From contig NC_089425.1 in the NCBI RefSeq assembly GCF_013426205.1, positions 3,410,001-3,474,000 of the forward strand: DNA of 64,000 bases, read 5' to 3'. The notes below the pieces were generated by a model, which was given only the letters and a program-made list of their open reading frames with translations, ran no database searches and had not been told where the DNA came from. Of the stretch, positions 22,171-33,402 are shown piece after piece. Source of the stretch: Metarhizium brunneum (taxonomy: Eukaryota; Ascomycota; Sordariomycetes; Hypocreales; Clavicipitaceae). Every line of letters starts with the position of its first letter. Positions within the stretch are counted from its first letter, which is position 1. The position numbers and the translations under genes were made by a program.

Positions 22171-22573
22171 GTGCATTGTATGCCTACTCTGGAGTTTTTT
22201 GTTGGGATTTTTTGCTTTTTTCTCTTTTCATCTTTTTATTGTGGCATTTTGGCGGCAATTGGGATTCCAATGGCTCGCTGTCTGACTGGTGATGGCCTTG
22301 GGCATACTTATAGAGACGGTATGGATTGGTTCTTTTGGACATGTGCATGAGGATAAAAGGTGGCCGTTTTGGAAAAGGTCCATTCCAATATATAAATTCA
22401 TGTCGAGCTGTACTATTTTCGCTACCACTGGCGCGAGCTATTACGTGGTATACAAGGACAATGTTTGCTTCTTCCTATGAGCTGCATATGAAACCGCCCA
22501 AGTGTATCATCCCCAGCTTCTTGTGTACAGCTAGCTCTACTGAATGTACTATACTCCGTCGCAGTGCCGTGAA
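22171..22573. other. convergent 3' flanks
   Basis: A 403-bp gap between convergent stop codons of the DMT transporter and the sugar permease. T-rich strings after 22190 look like 3' untranslated sequence; a TACTCCGT motif is at 22552-22559. Confidence 0.35.
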
Positions 22574-24688
22574 TCACACATGTGAGACACTCGACTTGTC
22601 ATTGTCATTCGACATGCCCTTCGACCCATCCGCCCCATCATCCCGCGGGACGAAACTTGCCCTCCGGCCAGGCACCAGGCTTGCCTTTCGGGATTCGGCG
22701 CCCTTCTCGGGATCAACCACACCGTGGCCCGACTTGGCGGCCTGCACGAGCTGTGGATTCTCCGCCTTGAGTCTGGCAAAGTTCTTCTCGGCCTCCCATG
22801 TCCAGATACTGTCGCTCGCAAAGACGAGGTCCATCTCTTCGAGCGTGCGCTGGTTCGATTCAGGATACAGCGCCCACACGACGAAGATGGTGAGCACGTT
22901 GACGCCGCCAAAGATGTAGAGCGTCTTCTCGTTGAGTTTGTCGAAAATGGTGGGGAGGAGAAGCACCTGCATACATTTAGATATTAACGTGGTGCGCCTT
23001 GGACTCGCCCGGATGTAAAACATGTGCATAGGGGCAGGCAGTGAAGGGGGTTCACACTTACACACCAGCCGTTGCCAATGGACCATCCGACGACACCCCA
23101 TGCATTTCCCTTGGCACGGACTTGCAAAGGGAAGATCTCGGCGGGATACAGCCACGGAACTGTGAGCCAGGTGGCTCCGAAGATGGCCGTGTACAAGAAC
23201 ACGAAGAAGGTGGCTGCACCACCAATCTGCGCGCGGTTACTGTCGTCGGCGTTGATGGTTGCGCGTGCGAGACCTCCCGCGACGAACATGCATATGCCTT
23301 GGCCTACGGAGCCCCAGTACAGTGTCCATCGACGACCGATTCGGTCGAGCGTGAAGACGCAGATCAAGGTGGCAAACTTTTGCGGAACATTGTTGTGTTA
23401 GCTACGGATTGGGGGGGGGTTTTCGGTCAGACAGGGGATAGAAGTTACCATGTATGTAATATTGTTGACACCGCTGACCCAGAGACGGTCTGAAGCGCTG
23501 ATGCCAGCAATTGTGAAAATCTGAGGCCCGTAGATGGTGATGCCAGCAATGCCAATCCACTCTTGCAGAATCTGGAGCCAAATGACGAGCTGTACGCGAC
23601 GGCCAGTGTGCAGCTTGCCGGATCCGATGCCGAAGAGCATGTGCAGATAGCCCTGCTGGTTGGATGTCTCTTCCTCCAGATTACGGATGTTGATGATGTC
23701 CTGCAGCTCTGCCTCGGCCTGTTCGCCTTCCTCGCCCTCGCTGCCTCTCAGACGCTGCAGGATGAAACGGGCCTCGTCCTCGCGACCAACCTTGACGAGC
23801 CAGCGGGGCGATTCGGGCATGAACCAAATGATGATGAAGAGCAGAATAAGGGGTACGATCTGGAACGCCACAGGAAACCTCCAGATGAATGAAGAGTTGG
23901 GGTCCTTGTACTTGGAGGTGCCGCTATTGTTTGGTTTCGTGTCTTAGTTCTAGATGCCCTGAGGACCGTGGCACAGTTGGTGAGGAGGACTTACAATTCA
24001 AGCCAGTACGCCACGACAACGCCGAAAATGTTGAGTGTAAACTCAAAGGCAACAAATTGTCCGCGAGAGGTGTGAGCAGCCGTCTCGGTAGCCCAAACTG
24101 GTGTAATGGCGTTTAGGATACCGGTTCCGATGCCGTTCAAGACTCGGGCTGTGCATCGTGGTTGTCAGTAAAAGTACTTAAGTCGTCGCGAAATCCTTCC
24201 CCTAATCCCCCGAAGTACACTCACCGCAAAACATCCAGTTTGCATTCTGCGCCGCTGATTGTAGAGCCGCTGCAAAGACACACCACAGGCAGGCAAGGCC
24301 AATGGTTGTAATACGGCCATATTTATCACCTAACCAACCGCCCAGAAGGCAGCCTGCCAAAGTACCAGGAAGATAATAGACAGCAACCTTTTCGACGGTG
24401 GTCAATACTTCTTCCTTGGCACAATCGTGGACTGTGGGTTGGACTTACAATGCCGCCTTGCAACAGGGGTTTATCAACAACGACCAATTGTTGTTGTTCG
24501 TCCCAATGACCGAATCCCATCAATTCTGCGTAGTTTCGTGTCGTGTTCACACCACCCATGAGACCTTGATCATAGCCGAAAAAGAAGATAGAGATACCCG
24601 CCACTACGCAGACGGTGTTAAGAAGCGTCTGCTTATACAATTTATGAGCAACATTGTGCTCTGCCACAAACTGGCCAAGCTTCCCCAT
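22574..24688 (-). CDS. MFS sugar-porter family permease
   Basis: A 579-residue, 12-TM hexose-type transporter with six exons: 24688-24449, 24387-24225, 24148-23995, 23923-23449, 23376-23062 and 22966-22574, all in phase. Sugar-porter signatures are present: GISIFFFGYDQGLMGGVN in TM1, GGWLGDKYGR, the ATETAAHTSRGQFVAFEF segment, WFMPESPRWLVKVGRED before the central loop, QEWIGIAGITIYGP in TM7, LDRIGRRWTLYWG, VPWLYPAEIFPLQVRAKGNA and the PESNQRTLEEMDLVF signature. The cytosolic tail is long and basic (ASLVPGRRASFVPRDD). The ATG at 24688 (MGKLGQF) is the first in frame. It stands head to head with a Zn2Cys6 regulator, 618 bp apart, which may control it. The transported sugar or polyol is not evident. 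Confidence 0.93.
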
Positions 24689-25306
24689 GCTGGGCAATAT
24701 GCGATGCAGCCCTCCGAGTAAACTCGAAATGGATTAAAAAAAAGTCTGGGGTAAGCCTTGGGCAGTGAGGATAAGGCTTTGAAGCATGCAACCATCAATT
24801 CCCATCCTCGGGAAGGGCACGATGACGCCTTTATAACTGACCTCTGCAATAGGACGTCAACATTAGGCTCCTCGGTACCAAAGACAAGGAAGGGGCCGCT
24901 TGCATGGAGAAGCTCGCTCACGAGACGAAGAAAGCCAATAGTTCAAACGTCGGGGGCCCCGTCGCATGGGCCTGGTGTGATGAGTATGGGGAATATTACA
25001 CCAAAAGCCGGGGGAAACACCGCCAGTTCGGGGAGACAGCACCCAGTCCCCGAGTAAGAACCGGAGTCGATGCTCCCACGCATTTCCCCTTTCTTCGACG
25101 CCACTGTGGGCATGCCGGTTTGGCGCCGTCGGCAAATGCTAACGCCAACGCCCCACCATCGGCGAGTCGCCGAGTTTTCCGCATGCGCGCCAATGGGACA
25201 CGACTCAGGTTCACTTCAGCCGTAACAACCTCTGAATTTGCTTAAAGCTTCTGGATGCTCGCGTGTTCCATCAAGCGATGATCCATGCCTTCATTTCCCC
25301 GCGGCA
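24689..25306. promoter_or_regulatory. shared promoter of sugar permease and Zn2Cys6 regulator
   Basis: The 618-bp head-to-head gap. CGG/CCG half-sites typical of Zn2Cys6 targets occur, for example GTCGGGGGCCCCGTC near 24949-24963, CGCCGTCGGC near 25124 and CGGCGAGTCGCCG near 25159-25171, the last a perfect inverted CGGCGA pair. Which, if any, is used cannot be told from sequence. Confidence 0.45.
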
Positions 25307-28086
25307 ATGGCCCCGTCTTCCCCAGAATCTACCACGAGGCGGGGAGCAGAGAATGCTCCAACCAAGGACGGTCTCGGGGAGCCATCGGCGAAGCGTCGGA
25401 GGCGCGACGCGGATGAAAATCCAACGTCTGGTGTAAGTCGTGGTTTTGCTCGGTTCATTTAGCCGCCCGTCAACAATTTCATGCTTGTTGCTTCGACTCT
25501 CTCGCCACGTTCTTGCTTTCACTTTGTTGAATTGCAAGGCAACGACGGGACAAATCTGGTAAAAATGTCAGCTTCGGCTAACGACATTGACGACAGGGGC
25601 CGAGCCGGCGGCAAGCAGCTTGTCAACCGTGCCGCCTACGCAAAGTCAAGTGTGACAAGAAACGGCCGTTGTGCGGCCTGTGCAAACTCAGCGGTCACCC
25701 CTGCGAGTACGTAGGCGAGGGAAATGACAAGCTCAGGTCAGTATCATGGTGCCGAAGACCAGCCTCACACTTGTGGAGGCGTACGGCTTTTGTTCCAATA
25801 CCTTCCCTCATTCTCGGTGCTGCAATGCACCACCGTATACTCAACGATAGGAAGAATTATTCCACCAAAGACTACACGAGCCTAGAGCTAACAGACGCTC
25901 CACCATAGTCTTGAAACAGCCACGGCGACATTGCTAGAACGATTTGATCAGCTACGTCAAGAGTTTGAAAGCGTGAAAAATGCGTTGCAAAACCAAGGCA
26001 TGTCCCGTGGTAGATTCAGTCACAGCTTTAATAAATGACTAACCTTTGTTTGCATTAGAACCCCCAGCGAGGAATCGCGATGCGGCTGATGTGGTTATGA
26101 CTGACAATTCCCGAGATATCAACCACACACTTCCCCGTGCCGCCTCTGTCGAGGCATCCAGAGATTTCCTTCAGATACCTCCTCATAGAGCAAGTGCCGA
26201 CACAGTTTTGCAATGGGGGATTTTTGAAGGAAAGTATGCAGCAAACTTCCTCATCGGCACGTTGTTCAGTCCAGATGACAACAGTGTCTCTCTTTGCACA
26301 GGAGCTACCTCAGGCTCATCCGGGGATGTCATCACGAACACTTCAGGGCTCACCCATCTCGAAGAGGAACAAATACCTGGCCTCATTGACAGGTTCCTGC
26401 AAAATGTGCACACCAAGAACCCGATCCTCGACGTCGAAGCTTTGGTAAAGCATGGAAGAAAATGCGCAGAGCAAGGCATCGGATGGGATGGCCGATCTTG
26501 TCTAGTCCTCATGACGTGTGCTCTAGGTGCCGTGGCAAAGCCTTTCGACAGATCATCTCTGCCCATGTCGATGGCCATTTCTCCCGCGAGTGAGACGGGG
26601 CCAACTAGTGCCTCAGCAACGTCTTCTAAACTGTACGCCAAGGAGTTGCAGCAGGGTGATTGTTGCTTTACCATGGCATGTCGGCGTCTTGGGTCGTTGA
26701 AGTATTCCATGCTCGGTGCGCAATGCCATTTTTTTGCTGGCGGTGAGTAAAAGCTCGTCATTTGGCGCCGGTTTGTTGCCCATGGCAGAATGACTAACTC
26801 GGAGATTGCTGCCAGTATATCTCATGTACACCTTGCGGCCAATGCTATCCTGGCATTATTTCCTACATGCTTCAATATTCTGTCAAATGTATCTGAAAAT
26901 GACTCACGGACTGTCTGGGAACTTCACAGAGGTTTTGGGGGATTCATATCAACGCTCCACATCAAATGACCGTAAGTCTCGACGCTTGGAGCAGAGCCTG
27001 TATTGGTCTTGTTTCAAATCAGAGTGCGAGTTTCGAGTAGAACTGCCCCTTCAGCAGTCTGAAATCAGTCTCGGTGAATATCCAGATCTGTTTCCTTCAC
27101 CGCCCTCACCTATGACCACGGATCAACAAGGGGCGGCTTCGTCGGCATCTGCATACGGTGAGTCTGGATTAATCGTTGACGAAGCCACGGAATTGCGACA
27201 GCATGCTGTTCGACTATGCAACGAAGAGGAAAGCTGGTACTACTATCTCACCGAGATAGCCCTCCGTCGTATCGGCAACCGAATCGTCAACACATTCTTC
27301 CGGCAAGATAAATTGTCGTGGCTGAATATCAAGCCCCTCTTGCGCATGGCACAGGAGTTTGAAGCGCAGGTATTGACTTGGTCGGCGCATCTTCCTCCAG
27401 CAATGCAGCATTATGAGACCACATTCATCATCCGCGCTCCAGACTCAACCATGAGAGGAGCAGGCAGTCATGTGTCAAGAGAACTCAGCTGGGCCATAGA
27501 CAATCGGCTCCTCGAGATGCAGACATGGCTATACCAGCCTTTCTTGTATTACTTGGTTCATACTGGCTCTGACAGTATAATCGAACCTGCTGGAGTTGCA
27601 GCAGGGACTGACCAACAACCTCGAATCAGCAGCCTGTTAAACCCGTTTTCACCACCAAAAATTGGAGCTAGCCCTGGGTCAGCGGCCAGTATTCCTGGTA
27701 CCTCGCCTCTGAATGCCGACGATGTTGCAGTTCTTCACTCCCTTATATCAATGGGGATTGAATGCCTCCTCAAAACCATCGACGTCCGTGCCCGTGGCCA
27801 CCGCCACCATGGCTTATGGTATGACCTTCGCAGTATTATGTGTGCGTCCTTGATATTGCTGGCTGTGGTGAAGAGCGGCAACGCGGATTGGATTCCAGGA
27901 GGAGCTGCGACTCTTTGGGGCGAGCCACCTTTGCCGTCGGGCTACTGGACGGGAACTGTTGCGCCCATAGGCGGCAAAATTGCAAAGGTCCTTTCCCAGT
28001 TTGACTTCTGGGCGGGAGAGTCGCCAGATCTATTGCGATATAAAGAAGTGCTTGAGGCTGTGGTGAGGGACGTTAGAGGCTCCTAG
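25307..28086 (+). CDS. Zn2Cys6 fungal transcription factor
   Basis: A 773-residue regulator with five exons: 25307-25432, 25597-25736, 25909-26009, 26059-26742 and 26816-28086. The basic N-terminus carries AKRRRRD. Exon 2 encodes the binuclear zinc cluster: CQPC, then RLRKVK, C, DKKRPL, CGLC, KLSGHP and C, the canonical spacing. Exon 3 supplies a coiled-coil dimerisation segment (ETATATLLERFDQLRQEFES). The rest is the fungal-specific middle homology region, with EEEQIPGLIDRFLQNVHTKN, a tryptophan-rich SWYYYLTEIALRRIGNRI and the C-terminal WYDLRSIMCASLILLAV. Intron 3 can end at a GT donor (26010) or an in-phase GC donor 13 bp upstream; I chose GT. It is divergent from the sugar permease, a frequent arrangement for pathway-specific regulators. 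Target genes are inferred only. Confidence 0.93.
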
Positions 28087-28627
28087 GTACTCAGCCCAAG
28101 TCAAAGGATGGTCATTGATATCGGGGTCTAGCCAGGTTCCCCAACCAAGGGCAAAGGCAAACGGGACGCATGGAGCCACGCAATGTACCGACGTCCAGGA
28201 AGTGCATTTTGTGCAGCGTCATATCACGCAAGATATTCTTCACGCCCAACTGCGATCATAGGTTCTGGGTGAAAGATGTTGGAGGATATTTCAGAACAAG
28301 AATAAAGTGAAGTGGATGGAACATCCCGACGTGCTTGCCCAAGAAAATCTGCTGGCCATGGCGGCTGCCAGGCTTTTATGCAGCCAGCTGCAACCAGCTG
28401 GCAATTACAAGATTTGCGCCATTCGCATTGACATCAGGGAAATGAGTGCCTGAAAAGAAACATATTGAATTCATATTCATCCCGCTCATGAAAAGAAGTC
28501 CACAGGTCTCCGTCCAAAAATTGCCTTGCACTTCCTTTCAGGATTCTGTTTCTTCAATTCTCACCTTGGCAACGCTTGGAAGCTGAACTGACAAGCAGCT
28601 TGCCGGAGCTCTGTTACACCAGTCATC
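28087..28627. other. intergenic, no gene seen
   Basis: A 541-bp gap. Short CAGCTGG/CCAGCTG strings cluster near 28379-28401. Otherwise it is the 3' flank of the regulator and the promoter of the orphan gene. Confidence 0.3.
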
Positions 28628-29374
28628 ATGACGGAGAACGTGGACGAGAGTTTGCAAAAACTCGGCATACGAAGGATCACCCATCCGACCAAAGACGAGA
28701 TCCGCGACGCCTACTACCGTGTTGATACAACAGAACTCAACGACGTGTGGGAGTCATATATCACTGGCAAGCAATCCTGGCACCCATGGGAAACGTATAG
28801 TCCTCCGAATCTCAAGGTTCTCCGTTACTCAGATATCCGTGTATACCACAGAAATAGTGTACCCTGTCAGTGCGGTCACGACTTGGCCGTGGAGAGACTG
28901 TCCGTGGACTACTCCATTTTCGAAGCCGGCAACTATGCAGGTTACGACTCTACGGAGCATTGCTATGCGTTTCGAGGGCAACGAAGACTTCTGGACGACT
29001 TTTTAGACCGAGCAGAAGTGCTATTTGAGAAGGAAGAAGTCAAGTCAGCGCTTGTGGGACCTGTTGGTATCTCAATTCCGTTTTCAGGGTTTCCCTCAGG
29101 ATGGAAATTTGAAGAGTTTGCCATGCACGCTGAGACCATCATGTGCCTGTTGTTCCTAGCATCGAATGACAAAGATCCCCTCGACTTTGAGGGTTTAGCC
29201 ATTGAGGCAGAAACAGAGCCGGATAGTGATGCGGACTCGGACTTCTTGCGCCAGGAATCCAACTTCGGGAATGGACCGCAGCCCGCTATGGCGGTAGAAT
29301 CGGGGCAAGGTTTAGATAACGTATCAGATATCTTGTTTGAGCCAGATCGATATCCCCGTCGACAACGAAAATGA
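28628..29374 (+). CDS. orphan 248-residue protein
   Basis: A single-exon open frame that I do not recognise. It starts at an ATG in a fair context (ATCATGA). The protein is soluble and acidic, with tryptophan and aromatic residues in the first half (WESYITGKQSWHPWETYS), a CQCGH motif near residue 80, a helical LLDDFLDRAEVLFEKEEVKS stretch and an acidic, low-complexity end (EAETEPDSDADSDF) finishing in RRQRK. No signal peptide or membrane span is seen. Codon choice resembles the neighbouring genes, and the leader holds no competing ATG. Its position between a regulator and a cerato-platanin gives no functional clue. It could be a lineage-specific gene. Confidence 0.6.
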   Translation: MTENVDESLQKLGIRRITHPTKDEIRDAYYRVDTTELNDVWESYITGKQSWHPWETYSPPNLKVLRYSDIRVYHRNSVPCQCGHDLAVERLSVDYSIFEAGNYAGYDSTEHCYAFRGQRRLLDDFLDRAEVLFEKEEVKSALVGPVGISIPFSGFPSGWKFEEFAMHAETIMCLLFLASNDKDPLDFEGLAIEAETEPDSDADSDFLRQESNFGNGPQPAMAVESGQGLDNVSDILFEPDRYPRRQRK

Positions 29375-29584
29375 ATTGTTCGCGGTTGAGTCCCTATCTT
29401 CATCTTTATCTCAAATCAGGTTTGTTTTGCTGAGCATGGCCAGCATACAAATCATCACAACTTGGCACAGTCGACGGATATAAGCCAGGCTCCTCACGGA
29501 GGCGCATTATCATTACGCTCTTCTTCTCTATACAGACACTAGATAACAAGACAATTTTGTACCCAACACATGACCAGATGGACT

Positions 29585-30060
29585 TTACAATCCACAGTCC
29601 CCGGGTGTCAGTCGCGTAGCGGTAGCATCAACTTGACCAAACTCAACAGCCCGTCCATTCGTAAGAGCATTCATAGCAGTCTGACCAATGTTGAACCCGC
29701 TGCCAGCATGGTCAATAGCCAGGACCTTGATGCTCATTCCATCATAGTCCAACCTCCAGCAGCTTCCACAGTTTGGCGAGCCCCAGCCCGCAATGGCATC
29801 GGCGCCGCCAATGTTGGGGAAGTTGGGCAGATCACCCTGCTTCTGGTACTTGGGCATCATCCCCGTCTTTCCGTCAGAGCAGGAAACTTCAGTAAGGGAG
29901 CGGTCTGCTCTGTCATAGCCACTATCCCAAGAAACTATTCGCCTGTTAAAAAAAAGGACCATGAAAAATATCTTCGAGAGGATGGAGACAAAAAAGTACC
30001 TCTAACCGCGGAAGCGGTAACAGCCATGATAGCAGCGCAAATGACTCCAGAGAACTGCAT
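29585..30060 (-). CDS. secreted cerato-platanin family protein
   Basis: A 136-residue secreted protein. Exon 1 (30060-30000) encodes the signal peptide MQFSGVICAAIMAVTASA; an intron of 65 bp (29999-29935, GTACTT...ATAG) separates it from exon 2 (29934-29585). The mature domain begins VSWDSGYDRADRSL and has the four family cysteines: SCSDG, the NCGSCWRLDYDG pair and the terminal GDCGL. Other hallmarks are GDLPNFPNIGG and VLAIDHAGSGFNIGQTAMNA. These double-psi beta-barrel proteins bind chitin-type oligomers, act on hyphal surfaces and can elicit plant defence. An earlier in-frame-looking acceptor would introduce a stop, so the TAG acceptor at 29936-29935 is required. A TATATAAA box at 30199-30206 lies about 140 bp upstream. 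Confidence 0.95.
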
Positions 30061-31516
30061 TTTGGAAATGATTTAAGACAAAAATTGTAAAAAGAAGTGT
30101 ATGCTGAATATGCTTATGCTAATGTGTGGCCGTCAATGCAAGATATGTTGAAACTTGATGTTGGTCTGCTCTTCCTCCCAAGGCGCCGCCATCACCTCTT
30201 TATATACCTCCATAGCCGCACCGGAAATCCAGATACTACACCACTGCAGAAACGAGCATCACGGGCTCCGGACCCCATCATTACAACATGATGCGTCAAG
30301 AGTGACATGTGCCATCTCCACATCCCCAAGAACAAACCTCATAAGCGGAGCTCGCATCGCCATGGCCCATGACGCACCCAGGCCCACGACGAATTCGGAC
30401 CGTCGCCATCTCACGGCAGCAATCAGCTTGGAAGTCGCCGGATCGAAAACAAGGTGCCATTATGTCGGGTAGCATGCTATAACGCCCAGTGATATCACTG
30501 CGATGCGAGAGCCTACTTGGCGCCAGCCAAATATATCTCGCCACATGTACGAAATGGCAACGTGCCCTTCGTATTCAATGCTTCTTCCAGCCTCACGACC
30601 CGCACCCAATGCAGTGGCCAAGCGCACCATTACCACCATGACAGCAGAGGCGACAAATTCAGTGGAGCGGCAGCCGGCTGGAAACGTCGACTGGTCTGTG
30701 CATATGTCGTAAATCCCTGACCGCACAGCACTCCGAAGGTGTCCATGTGGGTGAGTGCATTGCAACAGTGGGATGCTTTTTTTCCCTTTTGCAGGGAACA
30801 CAGCCCTAAAAAGGCTCCAATGCAGCTCGGGAAGCGGCAGGCTCCTTCGTATTTCTCTCTTCAATCTTTTTTTTTTTCCAAAGCTGCCCTCCCCGCGGCA
30901 GGCTCTTCAACTGCGTACAAAAATGACGTTTCTACCGAGGCACGCTGCATGCGGGTCATGAGACAATGATCGACGCTGGAAGCTCGTGTACAGGGCTCTG
31001 GTGCAGGCTTGTCAGAATAATTGGAACCGGGTATGTCTTCTTTAGGTATCCGAGGTTGCCGTATCCTTCGCCCTGCCTTGTATGTAGGTACTTCGTGTCC
31101 AAATATGGAGGCTTACCCAGGTGATCGTCATTTTGCTGCGGTGAGATCGGCTGCAGCTGTTATGAGCCAACTGCCGGGGCCATCCGAAAACGCAGGAAGG
31201 GAAGAATAAAAAAGAAAACAGAAAGCATGCCCAGTATGGTCAGGCGTCAGAGAGTTGATATCGAACCATAGCATGCCATCTGCAGGCTGACAGCTATCGT
31301 ATTGTCCACGATGAAGCGGAGCCCGACGTCTTAGAGAAATGCTCGCCCCGGCGAATTGGATTAAGGCATAAGAATAGTGAGTACTCCGTAGATGCCGAGA
31401 TACAAAATACTTCAACATGAACCTGCAACTATCAATGCGGCAGCAGCTGCCTCGAAATAAACCACCGAGACTATGGTTTCTGAACACGATCCATTGAATA
31501 ACCTAGCTAGTTCTAT
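30061..31516. other. gene-free stretch, cerato-platanin promoter
   Basis: About 1.45 kb with no supportable gene. The left part is the cerato-platanin promoter. A 134-codon minus-strand open frame at 30460-30864 has no domain features and I do not call it. A TACTCCGTA motif is at 31382-31390. Confidence 0.35.
30199..30206 (-). promoter_or_regulatory. TATA box of the cerato-platanin gene
   Basis: The minus strand reads TATATAAA about 140 bp upstream of the start codon, followed by a purine-rich spacer; consistent with the strong, regulated expression of this family. Confidence 0.55.
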
Positions 31517-33402
31517 TTAATCACGAGCCCATCGTGACGTACCCAGCCCCCGGGTAGATGGCCGCGAAGCGGTAGCGCCGTTATCAGCTATGCGCGGCGA
31601 TTGCGCTGACATTGCCGCACCTCCCATACGCGCAAGTTCTGATGCTGTGTATTTTATGAATTTGCCCATCGGGGACTCTTGAGGCTGCATTTTATTAATC
31701 ATCTCAAGTTCTGATGCTGCGTATTTTATAAATTTGCCCGTCGGGGCCTCTTGATGCTGCATTGTATTAATCATCTCAATATTAATCATCTCAAGTTCTG
31801 ATGCACTGTAAGTGATCCGGTTTGATCGTGACTCCACGTCAAAGCCTTGAAAGGATTGGGTCACAGGCAGTGCCTGCCTTCGGGACTCCGCTCTGCGCTT
31901 GATTCGCACCAGAATGCGGAGAAGTTCGAGAAGGTCAGTCTTCATGTCATCGGTCTCTGAGGCGAGGAACCCTCTGTGAAGCCAATCATTAATGGCAACC
32001 TCTTGTATGTGGGCTACTGTGTCATCCGAGAGTACCAAACCGGCTTCAGAAGCTTCAGGTAGAATCTTGTCGATTAGCCCGAGGAGTTTCTCGGCCGCAT
32101 CCTCGATAATGAACTCTCTCTGCGCTGTCTGAGAGCAAGATGGAGACCTCAAATCTATCAGTTCCATGCCGGGAGATGGCGAATCAACGACAGGACGTGA
32201 TGTATGGGGTGAAGTGGGAGGTTCTTGTGCAGCTTTGGCAGGCGTGGGAGCTTGTTCCATGCTAGCTTCGCGAGCGGCTGCTTGCTGAAGACTCTCAAGG
32301 TAAATCTTGAACTTGTGAGCATCAGGGATATTAGGAAACTGCAAGATATAGGCGAAACCGTTCTTCTCAGCCCTAGAGCACACGCGGCAACAATCGTCCC
32401 TTGTATCCGGAGCCATGAGCTCTAAGACATTATGAATCCTGTCTTCTTTGCCTGAGCTAGACAGAACGAGGTAGCCCTCATCCGTGTCTTTTCGAACCTT
32501 CATAATGTATGATACTACAAAGAGAACTGATCGGTCCTTTGGATTCAGCAACTTGCAAATGCCACGCAAAACAATGTGCTCGGGGTCCTGCGGCTCAGAG
32601 GGTCGAATAGGAAGGCTCATAGATACAGGCGTAGGAGAACCGTGGGACTGCTCAGCAGGGACTGCTGGGCCGGGGCTTGGAGAAGCCATTGTGCTCTTTG
32701 GGTCTGAACGAAGCGTCTGTAAATCGCAGTTGTTGGTATTCAGCGGTGTGCCCGGACCGTTAGCAATGATACTTCGAACTGGTGATTTCGGCAGAAGTCT
32801 TCTGGTGGACTTGGAGGCGCTGAAATGCCGCACACTCCCGCCAGGAGGTATGAGACCACCAAGACTAGCCGCCGGTGTCTTCTGAAAATAGTTTGCTTTT
32901 ACACGTTTATGTCCCTTTGATTCTTGACGAATCCTCGGTGGTGCTCTGTGGCTCGGCCATTAGTGACTGGTAGTCAGGACGAGCGTCGCATACTTACGTG
33001 AAAACCTGGTGTCGGCTAATGAAATCTTGTGCAATTTTCTTTGCCCACGGACGGCTATCCTCAACGGCGAGGCCCTTCATTTGCTCAGATTCCTCATCGT
33101 TGATTTGGACTGCTAGCCTGATTAGCCTCCGTGTATTGCAGAGGTCAAGAGGAGTGTATTTACCATTCCATTTTGTTTCCAGCCCCTTCTTCAAGTCTGG
33201 AGCGATGTGACCTGTGCCGTTACGCCGAGATGGAGCAAATGATGGCCCTTTGCCTTTGCCCTCTTTGTTGCTCAAAGGGAGCTCTTCTTGACGTTGGCGT
33301 CCCAAGTCAGCCTGTTTGAGAAATGCGAATGAGTATCCGGGAGAAGATTAGAGAAGACTGACATCTTACCATGCAGGCCATTTGAATAGAATCAGCGGTC
33401 AT
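31517..33402 (-). CDS. orphan 591-residue protein with C-terminal repeats
   Basis: Three exons: 33402-33370 (11 codons), 33311-32998 and 32945-31517, in phase with GTAAGA/GTAAGT donors. I do not recognise a domain. The N-terminal quarter is basic and helical (PLDLCNTRRLIRLAVQINDE, PWAKKIAQDFISRHQVF), the middle is Pro/Ser rich, and one folded-looking block (HIVLRGICKLLNPKDRSVLF to FKIYLESLQQAA) may be a small beta domain. The C-terminus carries repeats of YxASELEMIN, MQxQExPxGKFIKY; the DNA unit is 72 bp (from 31633, 31705 and 31792), with a 15-bp internal duplication in one copy. YxxxxL is reminiscent of the eIF4E-binding core but lacks the following hydrophobic residue. Likely cytosolic or nuclear and fast evolving. 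Real gene status rests on the clean phase-consistent introns. Confidence 0.65.
31633..31808 (-). repeat. 72-bp coding tandem repeats
   Basis: About 2.4 copies of a 72-bp unit (starts at 31633, 31705 and 31792 on the top strand). The third start is offset by 15 bp because ATTAATCATCTCAAT is duplicated. The unit is a multiple of three and keeps the frame of the orphan gene. Confidence 0.85.

Noticed and set aside
21541..22176. 211-codon minus-strand open frame opposite the DMT transporter
   Set aside because: Antisense shadow of a single-exon gene; composition (His, Glu, Gly, Val) reflects reversed G+C-rich codons.
25994..26058. GC-AG reading of intron 3 in the Zn2Cys6 gene
   Set aside because: A GT donor at 26010 also keeps frame and has a suitable branch site, so the GC donor is not needed.
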